From Euleptes europaea (Eukaryota > Chordata > Lepidosauria > Squamata > Sphaerodactylidae), in the NCBI RefSeq assembly GCF_029931775.1, contig NC_079312.1, positions 10,733,821-10,797,820 on the forward strand: DNA of 64,000 nt, in the 5' to 3' direction. Positions 14,534-29,838 of this stretch are shown piece after piece (the stretch's first letter is position 1; each line of letters begins with the position of its first letter). The position numbers and the translations under genes were made by a program. Below the pieces are notes generated by a model. It was not told where the DNA came from. It was given only the letters and a program-made list of their open reading frames with translations, and searched no databases.

Positions 14534-15600
14534 TTCACGGGCTCCTGCAAATAAGGAGAAAAACATAGATTTTTCCCATTTGAAATCCATATAAACTGCA
14601 TGTGTAAGAAGCTGACAAGGTTTTTAGCAGCCTGCTTCTCAAAGGACATGACTCGGCTTAACTATTTTTAGTCAAGGAGATGCAGACGCTGAGGAGATAC
14701 AGAATGACCTTAAAGCCAGCAAGGTGGCTTACAGGATATCCTCCAAAAAGAGAGCAACGGGGTGTTGCTGACTTCTGTATGAACTTTCTGTATTCTGTAT
14801 GAGCTTTCCCGCTGTACTCTGATAACTTTTGCTGACTGTGAGCAATGATGTAATGAAATAACTGATGCAATGTTGTGTGAAGTTTATATATTCTTTTAGA
14901 GTTAAGAAAGTCTTTTAAAGGTAAGACAGATCAAATTTGAAGCGGGTCAATGCCTTTTGAGTGACTATGCTCTTAAAATTGACCCCTTCCTGAGAAGTGG
15001 TATGTTATCTTATTCAGATAGTCACCTATTAAGCAGGACTTAACTACTTTACTCACTTAATAAGTAAGTATTTTAATTGATGTACTCCAATGTAATTGTG
15101 TATATATATATGTGTGTGTATATATGTATATTACATATATAATATGTATATTTTATATTACATATGTAATATGTATATTACAAAGTCTTAATATTCAGTA
15201 ACAATGTATACAGTACAGCAAGCAAGTTCTACATACTATTCAGTTTTTAAATCCAACACTTAAAATATAACAGTTAAAGGAGAGGATGGCTGCTGTGGGA
15301 GGGGGGGGGGGGCTCTGCGGCACTGAAGTCCAGAGGAGGTCCCTGTCCTCCCCATCCTCCAGCCCCAAACCTCCAGAGATGTCCCCATCCACAGCTGCCC
15401 TTTTAACCCCTGTCCTTGGAACAGGGCGCTTCCCAGCAGCAGAACAAAGTGCTGCAACAAACCCAAAAGATTTGGGCAGAAGAGGTTTCTCCTTCCCCTT
15501 TGCCTTCTGTCTCTTTTCCAGCATCTCTCCAGCTGGTCAGAGGAAGCTGCCTCCCCCACCCCCCCTCACAGCCCCAGGAGAGCCAAGAAGCCCCCTCTTT
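14534..15600 (+). other. Intergenic spacer between units 0 and 1
   Basis: AT-rich, with a TA/TG-rich low-complexity tract at about 15095-15185 and a poly-G run at about 15301. From about 15550 it turns GC-rich and is shared with 50735 onward (the A promoter). No gene is seen. Confidence 0.5.
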
Positions 15601-15644
15601 CCAAAGACTTCTGTTCCTCCCTCTGGGTCTGGTGGTTGCAGGGA

Positions 15645-15663
15645 ACTACATTTCCCAGAAGGC
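15645..15663 (+). promoter_or_regulatory. ZNF143/THAP11-type promoter motif, A promoter of unit 1
   Basis: ACTACATTTCCCAGAAGGC closely matches the vertebrate SBS motif (ACTACAATTCCCAGAATGC) bound by ZNF143 and THAP11 at TATA-less promoters. It lies about 108 bp upstream of the first-exon ATG in a CpG-rich block. The same motif is at the other three promoters. Confidence 0.7.
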
Positions 15664-15752
15664 CTTGCGCGCGCCATTGAGGTCAGCCCTGCCTTCCCCA
15701 CGTGTTGGATGGGGCGGCTCTTCTCAGAGAGGGAGAAGGACGATTGTGGGCA

Positions 15753-15833
15753 ATGGAGCCCCTCGGGGTCTCTCTCCTTTCTGGCTCCCCCCGGCTGGAG
15801 GGAGGACCTGGCTTTTGCACGTCTGCAGGGGAG
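15753..15833 (+). CDS. First coding exon, A-type module of unit 1 KZFP
   Basis: ATG at 15753 (gcaATGg) opens 27 codons, MEPLGVSLLSGSPRLEGGPG followed by FCTSAGE, ending exactly at a strong donor GAG|gtgagtc in phase 0. The KRAB exon at 17098 begins in phase 0, so the two join in frame to give a standard short N-terminus before KRAB. The paralogous exon at 50910 keeps ATG, frame and donor, which supports a real coding exon. The start codon, not just the frame, distinguishes this from the B-type first exons. Joining 15753-15833, 17098-17227 and 31544-35061 would give a 1242-residue protein. The finger partner is an inference, since the B module lies in between. Confidence 0.75.
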
Positions 15834-18540
<2,707 letters not shown>

Positions 18541-18554
18541 CCATACTGAATGAG

Positions 18555-18780
18555 CAGCTCTGCCAGGTGGAGCCTGGAGATCACCCTGAATTACAAGTGA
18601 TCTCCAGACTAACCGATCACTATCTCTGGAGAAAATGGCTCCTGCGAATGATCAACTCTAGGCCCTTATCCCCTGCTGAGGTCCGTTCCCTACCCAAACT
18701 CCACCCTCCCTAGGCTGCACCCCCAAACCTCCAGGAATTTCTCAACCCGGGGTTTACAAGCCTAGCTTTGCCTTCTGACT
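18555..18780. repeat. Squamate interspersed repeat (gatctccag family)
   Basis: About 220 bp with gatctccagac, tggagaaaatggctcctgcg and ccaaactccaccctccc, a short interspersed repeat of unassigned class. Relatives are at 46330-46545, 49775-49895 and 54525-55040. Confidence 0.6.
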
Positions 18781-19034
18781 AAAGATGTGTAGCAATAATG
18801 TACAAAGGAAAAGCCTCGGAGATCATTCTTTCCTGGCAAACTGTAGGCATAATTAGATTTATAACAAATGTCATACCTCCTTTCTTCCCTGTGGTTACCC
18901 AAAGTGGCTTAATTTGTTGTCAGCCAGCAGTTTTAATTTGCATAGTGGGCATTTGGCCCAGTACCTCCAAACCCTAGTCAGTAAATTTATACTTTACTTT
19001 TTCATAGAGTGAATATTTTCCATCCTCATGTCAT
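18781..19034 (+). other. Intron sequence paralogous to unit 2
   Basis: Matches 55030-55300. No feature recognised. Confidence 0.4.
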
Positions 19035-19935
19035 AGAATCATAGAATTGGAAGGGACCACCAGGGTCATCTAGTCCAACCCCCTGCACAATGCAGGAATT
19101 TCACAACTACCTCCCCCACACACACCCAGTGACCACCTACTCCGTGCCCAGAAGATGGCCAAGATGTCCTCCCTCTTATGAACTGCCTCTCATGAACTGC
19201 CTAAGGTCATAGAATCAGCATTGCTGACCGATTACCATCCAGTCTCTGCTTAAAAACCTCCAGGGAAGGCGCACTTATCACCTCCCAAGGAAGCTCGTTG
19301 CACTAAGGAACTGCTCTAACTGCTAGAAATTTCTTCCTAATTTCTAGATGGAAACTCTTTTGATTTAATTTTAACCAGTTGGTTCTGGTCCGACCTTCTT
19401 GGGCAACAGAAAACTACTCGGCACCATCCTCTATATGACAGCCCTTCAAGTACTTGAAGATGGTTATCATGTCCCCTCTCAGTCTTCTCCTCTTCAGGCT
19501 AAACATACCCAGCACCTTCAACCTTTCCTCATAGGGCTTGGTATCCAGACCACTCACCATCTTTGTTGCCCTCCTCTGGGCACGTTCCAGCTTGTCTACA
19601 TCTTTCTGAAATTGTGGTGCCCAAAACTGAACCCAGTACTCTAGGTGAGGTCTAACCAGAGTAGAGTAAAGCGATATCATCACTTCACATGATCTGGACA
19701 CTATACTTCTGTTGATGCAGCCCAAGATCGCATTTGCCTTTTTACCTACCCCATCACACTGCTGACTCATGTTCAGTGTCTGGTCTACTAAGACCTCAGG
19801 TTCCTTTTCACACACACTACTGCTTAGACAAGTCTCCCCCATCCTATAATTATGCATTTAATTTTTCCTGCCTAAATGCAGAACTTTACATTTATCTCTG
19901 TTGAAATGCATTTTTTTGGTTTTAGCCCCATTTTA
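19035..19935 (-). mobile_element. CR1 LINE fragment, second subfamily
   Basis: The - strand frame 19857-19414 encodes NMSQQCDGVGKKANAILG, LVRPHLEYWVQFWAPQ and PYEERLKVLGMFSLKRRRLR, the CR1 ORF2 C-terminus, followed by the classic 3' end attctatgattctatga-like (catagaatcatagaatt on +). It is absent from the paralogous place in unit 2. Confidence 0.88.
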
Positions 19936-20582
19936 TTGGTTTTAGCCCAATGTCTCTGCTACTGGCACTTTCCTAGCTTCTCGTGAGTAAACCTTTGCTT
20001 TTTCTGGCAAATAGTGGAGGGGTGTCGTGAGCTAATCTATGCCAGGATTGTCTGCTTCAATTCCTTTTTGGCACTGCAAGCTGCATCATCATCCTGAAGC
20101 GAGTGGCCAGTTTGGAGATGCCCATCTTTCTTTTTTGACGTGTTATGCCTTCCACCATCAACCATAGCTTCCAATGCCAAAAGCACTTGGCTGGGGTCTG
20201 GGGATTATTTGGTCCAGGATATTCTCATTCCTTCCATGTTTGATATGACTTTTGGGGGCGGGGAGAGGGGAGCTCATCATTACTCAGTCCTCAGTTCCAC
20301 AATCTTTCATTTTTGTTCTTGTGATATAAGCCTTCCCCTCCATGACAAGATGTACGTAGGGTAGGAAGTGTAGAGGCTTTGAGTGGCTGCTGTGAGATAG
20401 GTTTTCTATTGAGCCTGAAGAGTACAGAGATCACTGAAGCAGGGGGTTTCAGAAAACAGCAAATATTTATTTATTGGTATATGTGTGAAGCTGCTCCACA
20501 CAGCAACAAACAACACAACTTTCTCTTCCATGTTCCCAAATACTTTAGGCTTTTTCATTCTGTTTGGGTCTTGTTGCAGGGA
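19936..20582 (+). other. Upstream region of B promoter, unit 1
   Basis: Paralogous to 55400-56077. No exon or known repeat is recognised. Confidence 0.45.
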
Positions 20583-20601
20583 GCTACATTTCCCAGAAGG
20601 C
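20583..20601 (+). promoter_or_regulatory. ZNF143/THAP11-type promoter motif, B promoter of unit 1
   Basis: GCTACATTTCCCAGAAGGC, one base off the A-promoter motif at its first position, at the same place relative to the first-exon donor. Confidence 0.65.
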
Positions 20602-20770
20602 CTTGCGAGCACCTGAGAAGTCACCCCTGCCTTCCCTAGGTGTCCATGGGGTCGTTTTTCCGCAAGGCCGAGAAGGAAGTGCATGGAATAAGCAGTTCCA
20701 CGGGGCCTCTCTTCTTTCTCATTTCCTCCGGCTGGAGGGAGAATATGGTTCTTGCACCTCTGCAGGAAAG
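20602..20770 (+). other. First exon, B-type module of unit 1 (no in-frame ATG seen)
   Basis: Homologous to the A-type first exon: LRLEGEYGSCTSAGK in the paralogous frame, ending at donor gaaag|gtgagttg after 20770. The ATG position of the A exon reads aataagcag here. No ATG lies in the frame that feeds phase 0 into KRAB; the ATG at 20647 is in another frame and would splice out of frame. It is either a non-coding leader, or translation starts from another exon or a non-AUG codon. The transcription start is not determined. Confidence 0.6.
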
Positions 20771-21324
20771 GTGAGTTGAGGATTTCAACAACATCATGAG
20801 TAGGGGAGAGGAAGTCTGTGTAAATGGGAGTGAAAGAGAAAGAAGAAGCATTGAGAGTGGCTTCCCACATCTGTGTTTGGGGAGGGTGAGTCTGTTTTCA
20901 CTCGCTTGAATGTATTCCATCCAACCAGCATGGGTTTATTTTATTGTTAATAGCTGGATGGACCCCTGGTCTGATCCAGCTGGGTTCATTGTCTGTTCCT
21001 TCTGGTCCCTGTATGTCAGTACGCTCTCAATTTTGCTTTTTGCACGTTCCACAGGCTAAGCCTCAAACAGACGTTTGGCCACATTTTACTCCTATTGTGG
21101 AAGTATTTTAAGTACCTTCTGTTGCTTCCTGTGGAATGTGATTCCCTTGAGCATCATCCTGAAGAAGACCCCTGAATGGGTAACTGGTCTAAAGGTTTGT
21201 TTTGTAACGGAGGGGATCTAATTCCCCCTCCCGGTCTGTGCTGCCCTCCACTTTCCTGACTTCTCGCAAGTCGAAAAATAAGCTATAAAATGGGGAAGTG
21301 ATGCCATCTATAGAATAGACTTAT
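20771..21324 (+). other. Intron start, B module of unit 1
   Basis: Paralogous to 56266-56338 and 57211-57400, where a solo LTR interrupts it. No feature recognised. Confidence 0.5.
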
Positions 21325-21530
21325 TGGCTTGTGGCTCAGTGGTAGAGCAACTGGTTGGCACGCAGAAGGTCCCAGGTTCAATCCCTGGCATCTCCAGTTA
21401 AAGGGACTAGGCAAGTAGGTGATGTGAAAGACATCTGCCTAAGACCCTGGAGAGCCGCTGTCGGTCTGAGTAGACAATACTGACTTTGATGGACCAAGGG
21501 TCTGATTCAATATAAGGCAGCTTCATGGGT
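21325..21530 (+). mobile_element. tRNA-Ala-like SINE
   Basis: Head ggctcagtggtagagcaact and ggttcaatccctggcatctc, body ctggagagccgctgtcggtc, tail ataaggcagcttcat. Same family as 3815-4045 but on the other strand. It abuts the 3' end of the next LINE. Confidence 0.78.
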
Positions 21531-24500
21531 ATCCTACTCATCCGAAGACAGAATTTGGCTCCTTGGAAGGTTATCTCCTGGGAAGTATCTGCAACAAAAA
21601 GGGAAAGATAAGGTTCTTCAGATCTTCTGGGAAAGGTTGATAGAATGGGAACAATATGCTGAGATCTAATATCGTTATAAAAAGGGCAGTGCAGCAAGAC
21701 ATGTTCTATAGTCTCCACTTTCCCTGTTCCACATGGACAAAGTCATTGGGTAAGATGTCATCCAGGAGGGCTGAAGGTAGAACATTGAAACGTGCAAGGG
21801 TGAAAGACCTCTGGTGTTTGGGAATTTCAAAGGATTTGAGATCATCTGAGAATTGAAAATATTTAGTGTATTTCAGGATGGATATTTGTGTATCTGAGCC
21901 CTATCTGATTGAAGGGCATGATCCCGAAGCTTTGGTTTTATCATTTCTTTTGCTTTTTGCTATCCCAGGGGCAGTAGGGTGGTAAAGTACTAAATATTGA
22001 TCTATCATAGAATGTCCAGCTCTATCCAACCTGTCCAGAAGTTTCCAATTTAAGTCTCTTGAGTCGAGTTTGCTAGCAATGCCGAGGAGACTGATTGTAC
22101 AGAAAGTGGTAGGATCTGATTTTTCTTCTTTTTTGCATATTGGGACAATAAGTGAAAGTCCCCAGTCTGGAGGGATGAGGGCCGATTGGATAATATGGCC
22201 TGCAGTCATTTGGCCTGCAAGCATTTTGGTCCACCAATCTATATCGGACTTTATCGTCTCTGGGATTATCATATCACTTCCAGGGGCCTTACCAGGTCTT
22301 AGTTGGTTTATTAGTTTTTTCAGTTCTTTAGCCATTACCAGAGGCCATTCTGGAAGGCTTTGCATTTGGGCCTTCGGGAAAGAATGGCAGTCTGTTTTGG
22401 ATGAAAAAAGTGCACAGAAAGGAGATTCCCAGAGACGAGGGAAGAGGTAGCAGCCTAACTGTGGGGGCTGTGTGCGGAGGTCAGCTTTAATTAGGTGCCA
22501 GAAAGTTGTTGAGTCCTTTGATTTGGAAGCTTGGCTCAGTTGAGACCAAGAGTCTCTTTATGTTCTTCGTTTTTCTCGACTAGGAGATTTTCGTAGCACC
22601 GGTTAGGATTTTGAGCTCTGGGGGAATTTTGGTTATGTTACTTTGTCACAAGATTGTTTTTTGCAGAGTAGCAGTCTGCATCAAACCAACTCCTTGACTT
22701 ACTTTTCCTGAACAGTTGGATGTTACGATCCTGTGGTCGCTTTAGAAGGATTTGTGTCCATCGAGAGAGAGAACGCTGGTATTACATAATCACTGAATTT
22801 GTTGGGTTGCCCAAAGTCACGGCGTTTCGGAGTTGTAATGCCACATCAGAAGTACAATATTTCTTACATTGTTGTTGCAGTTTCTCAGACTAGAGTGTCC
22901 TTCTGTTGGTCGAAAAAGATTCTTGATCTTACGTTGGGTGCGTCAGTTGGGACAAAAGTATATCCGGATGAATTGCGGATGTGAAGAGCCAGAGTAACTG
23001 GAAGATGGTCACTGTCTTGTCTGGACTCAACTTTAAGCTATGGGTTGGTAGTGAGCAAGTCCTGAGATGTCAAAATAAAGTCAATTATACTTGCACCACG
23101 TTAGGACCAGAAAGTATACTCCCTAGGGATGTCTCCTTGAATTGTCCTGTTAAGGATAACAAGATCTCGTCTGGAGGCAAGCTCTAATAAGCGACCCTCT
23201 TTCCAGTGGGACTTGGTATCCTTGACAATTCTGGGAGGAAGAATATTTAAAGAGTCTTTTGCTGGTGGTATTAAATTTCAGGCATTGTATAATGATTAAT
23301 CTGAAGGGCCAAGTCTGGCATTAAGTCTCCTGCAACTATCATAGATGCATTTAAATGAAATGTAAGAAGCGAATCCAAATACTGTTCACATTTGGACCAG
23401 ATTTCCTGTGTCTGTTGTTTAATGCCAAAAGAAGGGAGGTACACGTTTATAATCAGGAGGGTTTGTTTCCTGAACTGGAGTAGGGAGGCCTGTGCCCCGT
23501 GGTCGCAAGGTGTCAGCGAAGTGACTCTCATGTGTAACCTTGCAGCTGTAAGGATGGCTTGGCCTCCTTTTGCTCTTCCTTTTCTCTCCCTGGAGATGGG
23601 TCTTTCTGGGATGTCTGAGAATCTAAAGTAGCTTCATTCACTGCTTTCTTTTGAAGGCTTCAAGCCCGGTTTGTACGTTGGTCAGGAGTGGAGAGATTAG
23701 AAGAGTGTGCGAGAGGTTGCTACACAGGGACCGGGACCTGTGAAGTTATGATTTCATAGGAGATGTACTATATTACACCAAGCCAGGATTGAGAATTGTT
23801 TCCACAGAAATAGGTTTCAATGACAGGACTTTCAGAGTTGAAATGTAAATCATTGGGAAGACTAACCGATATGGCTATAAGATTGTGGGTTTGGGTTGAG
23901 TCAAGATTTATTAGGGGAGTTTCTTGCATGTCTTCTTGGAGTTGAGTTTTGTCTCGATGGAAATCTTTTCCTAGGCTGGACCTCTGGCGAAAGTTTTTTA
24001 GAGGAGCAGCTCTAGCTTGTAGACTCACTAGAGATCTCTCTAGGTCTGATGAGATAGGCTCTGCATCTTTGTGTTCTCTAGTTGCTGAAGTTATGGGGAA
24101 GTTAAGTGGCAGTGTTTCTTCCTGTGTTTCAGTAGATAAATTTCCTTGCGTTCTGGCAGTTGGCTGCAAACCAGGGCTCGACCTGCTTGCAGTGTGAGAC
24201 GAGGACTGCAGTCTGTTGCTTTCAGGGGCGACACAATCAGGAGCTGGCAAAGGTACCTGTGTCCGTTGCTGAATAGGAAAAAGAGAATCTATGCATTCAT
24301 CAAAGAAAACTCTGCTGACGGAAATTTTAAATGTGGCCAGGAATTTCTGCATTTGCAAATTGCATAGTTGGAATGACAGGGCTACTGAATTTCAGGAGTG
24401 TTCTTAGGGAGCTTTTGTGAGCCTTTCAAATTCTTCGAAGTCAACAGACTGGGGTTCTATACACAACAGGATCTAACTTAAGGAATTCAGTGCTGTTCTC

Positions 24501-24690
24501 TTTGTTGTCCAGCGCCCTTGGTTGATGTAATTCTCTTCTATAATTAGGGCTATTAGTTTCTTTGCAAATGACATTAGACTCCAGAAGTCCCCCCCCCCAC
24601 TTTGTCCGATCAGGTCTCAAACTGTTAGTATTTAATTGACTTGGAGATATGTGCATATCGTGAATTTTTTGGTTTAGGATTGGATCCTTC
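21531..24690 (-). mobile_element. APE-type non-LTR retrotransposon (LINE), unit 1 copy
   Basis: From 5' to 3' on the - strand: an ORF1-like region (24690-23770), endonuclease C-terminal part (23531-23271), RT N-terminus (22365-22060, KELKKLINQLRPGKAPGSD) and a C-terminal zinc-knuckle-like block (21718-21660, METIEHVLLHCPFYNDIR). The RT core is deleted, and so is the endonuclease N-terminus, which unit 0 retains. Paralogous to 922-3010 from 22056 rightward; 21531-22055 shows the 3' half that Penelope sequence replaces in unit 0. Confidence 0.78.
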
Positions 24691-24711
24691 TTGCCACAAG
24701 TCTGAAAGGGA

Positions 24712-24970
24712 GCCAGTGTAGTGTAGTGGTTAAGAGCAGTGGTATGGAGTTCTCCAGACTCTGATTTGGAGAACTGGGTTTGATTCCCCACACCTACACA
24801 TGAAGCCAGCTAGGTGAACTTGGTCTAGTCACAGCTCTTGGAGCTCTCTCAGCCCAACCTATCTCACGGGGCGTCTGTTGTGGGGAGGGGAAGGGATTGT
24901 AAGCCGGTTTGATTCTTCCTGAAGTGGTAGAGAAAGTCGGCATATAAAAACCAACTCTTCTTCTTCTTCT
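24712..24970 (+). mobile_element. tRNA-derived squamate SINE
   Basis: Paralogue of 3012-3330 with a single head (gtagtgtagtggttaagagc), B box gggtttgattcccc and tail aactcttcttcttcttct. Confidence 0.8.
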
Positions 24971-25213
24971 GCACCTCTGTTCCAGCGGATTTGGGGGGAG
25001 GGGGCTCTCTGGAGGCACAGCCTGTGGCTGGACCTCTGACCCAGGTGAGCCTTCAGTGCTGGGTGGCTGCAGATATAGGGAGGACCTACCTGCCTCTGGC
25101 TGCTCAGCCTACTGCTGCTCCTCTCTTTCATAGCCTTCAGTGTCAAGGTCCTCCTCATCTGAGGAAGCCCCAGCAGGCTGATCCATGACATAGGCCATAT
25201 TTTCCTCTTTCAG

Positions 25214-25343
25214 AGCTCCCCAGTATCCTTGGAGGAGGTAGCCGTGTTCTTCACAGAGGAGGAATGGGCTCTGCTGGATCCAGACCAACAAAAACTCTTC
25301 TGGGAAGTGATGAAGGAAAATTACGAGACGGTGGCCTCTCTGG
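25214..25343 (+). CDS. KRAB-A exon, B-type module of unit 1
   Basis: A 130-nt exon, acceptor cctctttcag and donor gtaaggatct. It encodes [18 protein letters not shown] and LLDPDQQKLFWEVMKENYE. It differs from unit 0 at only a few residues (DPD for DPG, QKL for QKI, MKEN for MREN). Phase 0 in, phase 1 out, matching the 40-finger exon at 31544. Its only upstream first exon (to 20770) lacks an in-frame ATG, so how this KRAB is translated is open. It is a conventional candidate KRAB exon of the 40-finger gene, competing with the A-type exon at 17098. Confidence 0.87.
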
Positions 25344-25459
25344 GTAAGGATCTTTTCCCTTCTATTATAAATTGGGAAGAGAAGGGAGGAGGTGGCATCT
25401 TCCTTTGGCCCTCTTGAATTTCAGAACAGACGAAAGGATGGAACTCCCACAGATTTGTA

Positions 25460-25690
25460 GATTACATATGAACATATATGAAGCTGCCTTATACTGAAAT
25501 AGACCCTTGGTCCATCAAAGTCAGTATTGTCTACTCAGACCGGCAGCGGCTCTCCAGGGTCTCAGGCTGAGGTCTTTCACATCACCTACTTGCCTAGTCC
25601 CTTTAACTGGAGATGCTGGGGATTGAACCTGGGACCTTCTGCATGCCAAGCAGATCCTCTATCACTGAGCCACAGCCCTTCCCCAACTGA
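25460..25690 (-). mobile_element. tRNA-Ala-like SINE
   Basis: Paralogue of 3815-4045, same strand, same junction with CR1 fragment A. Confidence 0.75.
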
Positions 25691-26640
25691 AAATAAAAAC
25701 ATTACTTATTATTGCAAGTCTTATCCTCTGCTGCCAACATTAACAGCTCCCTATCCTCTTCTAAGCAACAGCTTTTCAAATAGAGAGCAATCGGGTCTCT
25801 CTCCCCCCCCCCCCCCACAGTCTCTTCTTTTCTTCTTTCCCAGACTGAAGATTCCCAAGTCCCTCAATCCTTCCTCTTAGGGCTTGGTCTCCAGGCCCAT
25901 GATCATCATTATTGCTTTCTTCTGCACCCACTCCATTCTGTCCACATCCCTATTGAAGTGAGGCCTCCAGAGCTGCAAGCAGTACTTCAGATGCAGCCTG
26001 ACCAATGCAGTGTACAGCAGGACCAACACATCTTGCGATTCAGATGTTGTGCCTCTGTTCATAGACCGAAGACTGTATTAGCCTTTTTTGCTGCTGCATC
26101 AAGTGTGCTGCCCATCCAGTATGCGGGGTTCTCATTTTTGTTACCCAATGTAGAACTCGTGCCTTTATCTTTGTTGAATTGCATCTTGTTCACATCTGCC
26201 CTTTCTTCCAGTGTGTTCAGATCTCATTGAATTCTATCTCTGTTTGCTACTCTTCCCAATTTGGTGTCATGTGCAAATTTCTAAAAATATTGGACAGTAC
26301 CAGGCCCAAAAACGAGCCCTGTGGCATCCACCTGGACACCTCCTTCCAATCAGATAACATGCCACTGACAACTACTCCTTGAGTGCAGTTCTCCAACCAG
26401 TTCTCTATCCACCTAACTATTGTCCAGTCTGCAGTCCTCCAGTTTACCCATCAGAACATCATGAAGAACCCTGCCAAAAGCTTTATTGAAATAAGGTAAA
26501 CAACGTCGACAGTGTTCCCATGATCCATTAAGCTCGTCACTCGATCCAAAAGGCATCGAGGTTAGTCTGGCCGGACCTGTTTGGTACAAATCTGTGCTAA
26601 CTTCTCCAGATCACCAAGTGCTCTTTCAGATAACTGACAA
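25691..26640 (-). mobile_element. CR1 LINE fragment A, unit 1
   Basis: Paralogue of 4050-5070 with the same breakpoints. A further deletion of about 65 bp lies near 26100 relative to unit 0. Confidence 0.85.
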
Positions 26641-29600
26641 ATAAGAACATAAGAAAGGCCCTGCTGGATCAGACCAAGGCCCATCAAGTCCAGCAGTCTG
26701 TTCACCCAGTGGCCAACCAGGTGCCTCTAGGAAGCTACTAACAAGACGAGTGCATCAGCACCATCCTGCCTGTGTTCCACTGTACCCAAAATAATAGGCA
26801 CTCTCCTCTGATACTAGAGAGAATAGGTATGCAGCATGACTAGTATCCATTCTAACTAACAGCCATGAATACCTCTGTCCTCCATGAATATGTCCACTCC
26901 CCTCTTAAAGCCCTCCAAGCTGGCAGCCATCACCACATCCTGGGGCAGGGAGTTCCACAATTTAATTATGCATTGTGTGAAAAAATACTTCCTTTTATCT
27001 GTTTTGAATCTCTCACCCTCTAGCTTTAGCAGATGACCCCGTGTTCTAATATTATGGGAGAGGGAGAAAAACCTCTCCCTGTCCACTCTCTCCAAACCAT
27101 GCATAATTTTATAGACCTCTATCATGTCTCTCTTCAGCCGCCTTCTTTCCAAGCTAAACAGCCCTAAGCGTCTTAACCGCTCCCCATAGGACAGTTGCTC
27201 TAGTCCCCTAATCATTTTGGTTGCTCTTCTCTGCACCTTCTCAAGCTCTGTAATATCCTTTTTTAGGTGTGGTGACCAGAACTGTATACAGTATTCCAAG
27301 TGTGGTCTCACCATAGATGTGTACAAGGGCAGTGTGATCTCCTCAGTTTTATTCTCTATTCCTCGTCTAATTATAGCCAGCATGGAATTTGCCTTTTTTT
27401 AAAGCAGCCGCACACTGGGCTCAATCTTCATTGAGCTATCTACTACCACCCCAAGATCCCTTTCATGGTCTGTTGCTGCCAGCACAGATCCCATCAGTGT
27501 ATATGTGAAGTTGGGATTTTTTGTCCCAATGTGCATCACCTTACATTTACTCACATCACCTTACATTACTCACATTGAATCTCATTTGCCATTTTAATGC
27601 CCATTCGTCCAGTATGCAGAGATACTTCGGGAGCTCTTCACAGTCCGATTTTGTTTTAACCACCCTAAATAATTTGGTGTCATCTGCAAACTTGGCTACT
27701 TCACTGTTTAATCCCAACTCCAGGTCATTGATGAACAGGTTGAAAAGCACCGGTCCCAACACAGCTCCCGGAGGCACCCCACTGCTCACATCCCGCCATT
27801 GTGAGAACTGACCATTGATTCCTACTCTTGGCTTCCTATTTTTCAGCCAGCTCTCAATCCATAAGAGGACTTGTCCTCTTATCCCGTGACTATGAAGTTT
27901 GCTTAGCAGTCTTAGGTGGGGGACTTTGTCAAAAGCTTTTTGGAAATCCAAATACACAATATCCACAGGCTCATTCCTGTCCACATGCTTATTGACGCTT
28001 TCAAAAAACTCTAATACATTAGTGAGACAGGACCTACCCTTACAGAAGCCATGTTGGGTTTTGCCCAGACAATTTTATCTTTAATAATGCTTTCCACTAA
28101 TTTACCCGGAACAGACGTTAAGCTAACTGGCTTGTAATTTCCTGGGTCCCCCCTGGAACCTTTTTTATAAATGGGTGTTACATTGGCCATTCTCCAGTCC
28201 CCTGGTACAGAGGCTGATCGAAGGGACATATTACATATCTTTGTCAGAAGTTCAGCAATTTCCCATTGGAGTTCTTGAAGAACTCTAGGATGAATACCGT
28301 CTGGTCCCTGTGACTTGTTAGTTGGCAGTTCGCCTAGACGTTCTAGGACTTCCTGCCTTGGTACCACTATTTGCCTCAGTTCCTCTTTTTCCCCTCTCCA
28401 AAATCTCTGTTCAGGAGAAGGAATCTGCCCTGTATCTTCAACAGTGAAGACAGATGAGAAGAATTCATTTAGTTTTTCAGCAATCGCTTTATCCTCCCTT
28501 ACAGTTCCTTTACTCCCATTGTCATCTAATGGTCCAACCGCTTCCCTAGCTGGTTTCCTACTCCTAATATACTTAAAGAATTTCTTATTGTTTGTTTTGA
28601 TGTGTTTAGCAATATGCCCCTCAAAATCTTTTTTTGCATCTTTAATTATCTACTTGCATTTCCTTTGTGCAAGTTTGTGTTTGCTTCTGTTCGCCTCGTT
28701 TGGGCAAACCTTCCAGTCTCTGAAGGAAGACTTTTTTTTCTCTAATTGCTTCCTTCACCTTACCTGTTAGCCATGGTGGTAACCTCTTGGACTTATTACT
28801 ACCTTTCCTGACCTGCAGTATACAAGCTAGCTGAGCCTCTAGTAATGTGGACTTGAGTAACCCCCAAGCCTTTTCAAGAGATTTAACCCTCCTAACTGTT
28901 CCTTTCAACTTCCTCTTTACCAGTTTTCTCATTTTAGAAAAGTTCCCTCTTTAAAAGTCAAAGGTAATTGTGTGAGATTTCCCAGTGACTTTCCCACTTG
29001 CATATAAATTACATTTGATGCCATTGTGATCGCTATTGCCAACTGCTCAACTACATCCACATCCCGCACTATATCACTGGCAGCACCACAGAATATTAAA
29101 TCCAGGATCGCCTCCCCTCTGGTTGGGTCTATGACCAACTGTTCAAGGGCACAGTCATTTAGGATGTCTAAAAATTTTATCTCTTTGGCTTGCCTGGAGC
29201 ATACATTTATCCAATAAATATGAGGGAAGTTGAAGTCTCCCATTATTACTACTTCATTACCTTTACATGCTTCCCTAATTTCATTCTCCATCTCAAGATC
29301 ACCCTGAGCCATTTGGTCAGGAGGCCGATAGAACGTCCCAGGTACTAAATCTCCTTTGGGCCCCGGAATCGTCACCCATAAGGATTCTGTGGACAAGTCT
29401 GCCCTTTTTATGGTCTCTAGCTTATTAGACACTATGCCTTCCTTGATATACATAGCCACACCCCCTCCAATACGCCCTTCCCTGTCATTTCTATACAGTT
29501 TGTAACCAGGAATGACTGTATCCCACTGGTTCTCTCCCCTCCACCAGGTTTCTGTAATGCTCACTATATCTATGTTTTCTCTTAAAACCATGCACTCTAA

Positions 29601-29838
29601 TCCCCCCATTTTTGCTTGGAGGCTTCTAGCATTAGCATAGAAACACCTCCACGCTCTCTTTCGACTTGCCTGGCATGTGCCTTTGGACATCTTTAAGTGG
29701 CTATCCATCATTTTTTTCCCATTCCCTTTCATGTCCAAGTAATTCCCATGTGGGCAATCTAAAGCAATTTTCCCTTTGTCTGTGTGCACTGAGTTTGCCC
29801 GAACCGGATACTTCTCAGCTCCTGACGGCTTCCCCCCC
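26641..29838 (-). mobile_element. CR1 LINE B, nearly full ORF2, unit 1
   Basis: Better preserved than the unit 0 copy. The endonuclease frame is open from about 29838 to 28929 (CFYANARSLQAKMGGLEC, VSITETWW, YRNDREGRIGGGVAMYI, VVIMGDFNFPHIYW), RT pieces lie at 28367-28011 and 27984-27556 (VYLDFQKAFDKVPH, PPGAVLGPVLFNLFIND) and the C-terminus at 27383-26856. About four breaks separate the frames. The 3' terminus ttcttatgttcttat is at 26641. Confidence 0.9.

Noticed and set aside
15260-15559. Antisense frames over the A promoter
   Set aside because: GC-rich chance frames; no conserved motif and not preserved in unit 2.
21325-21400. tRNA-Ala gene
   Set aside because: The tRNA-like head is followed by a SINE body and recurs at 3815 and 25460; arms are not fully paired.
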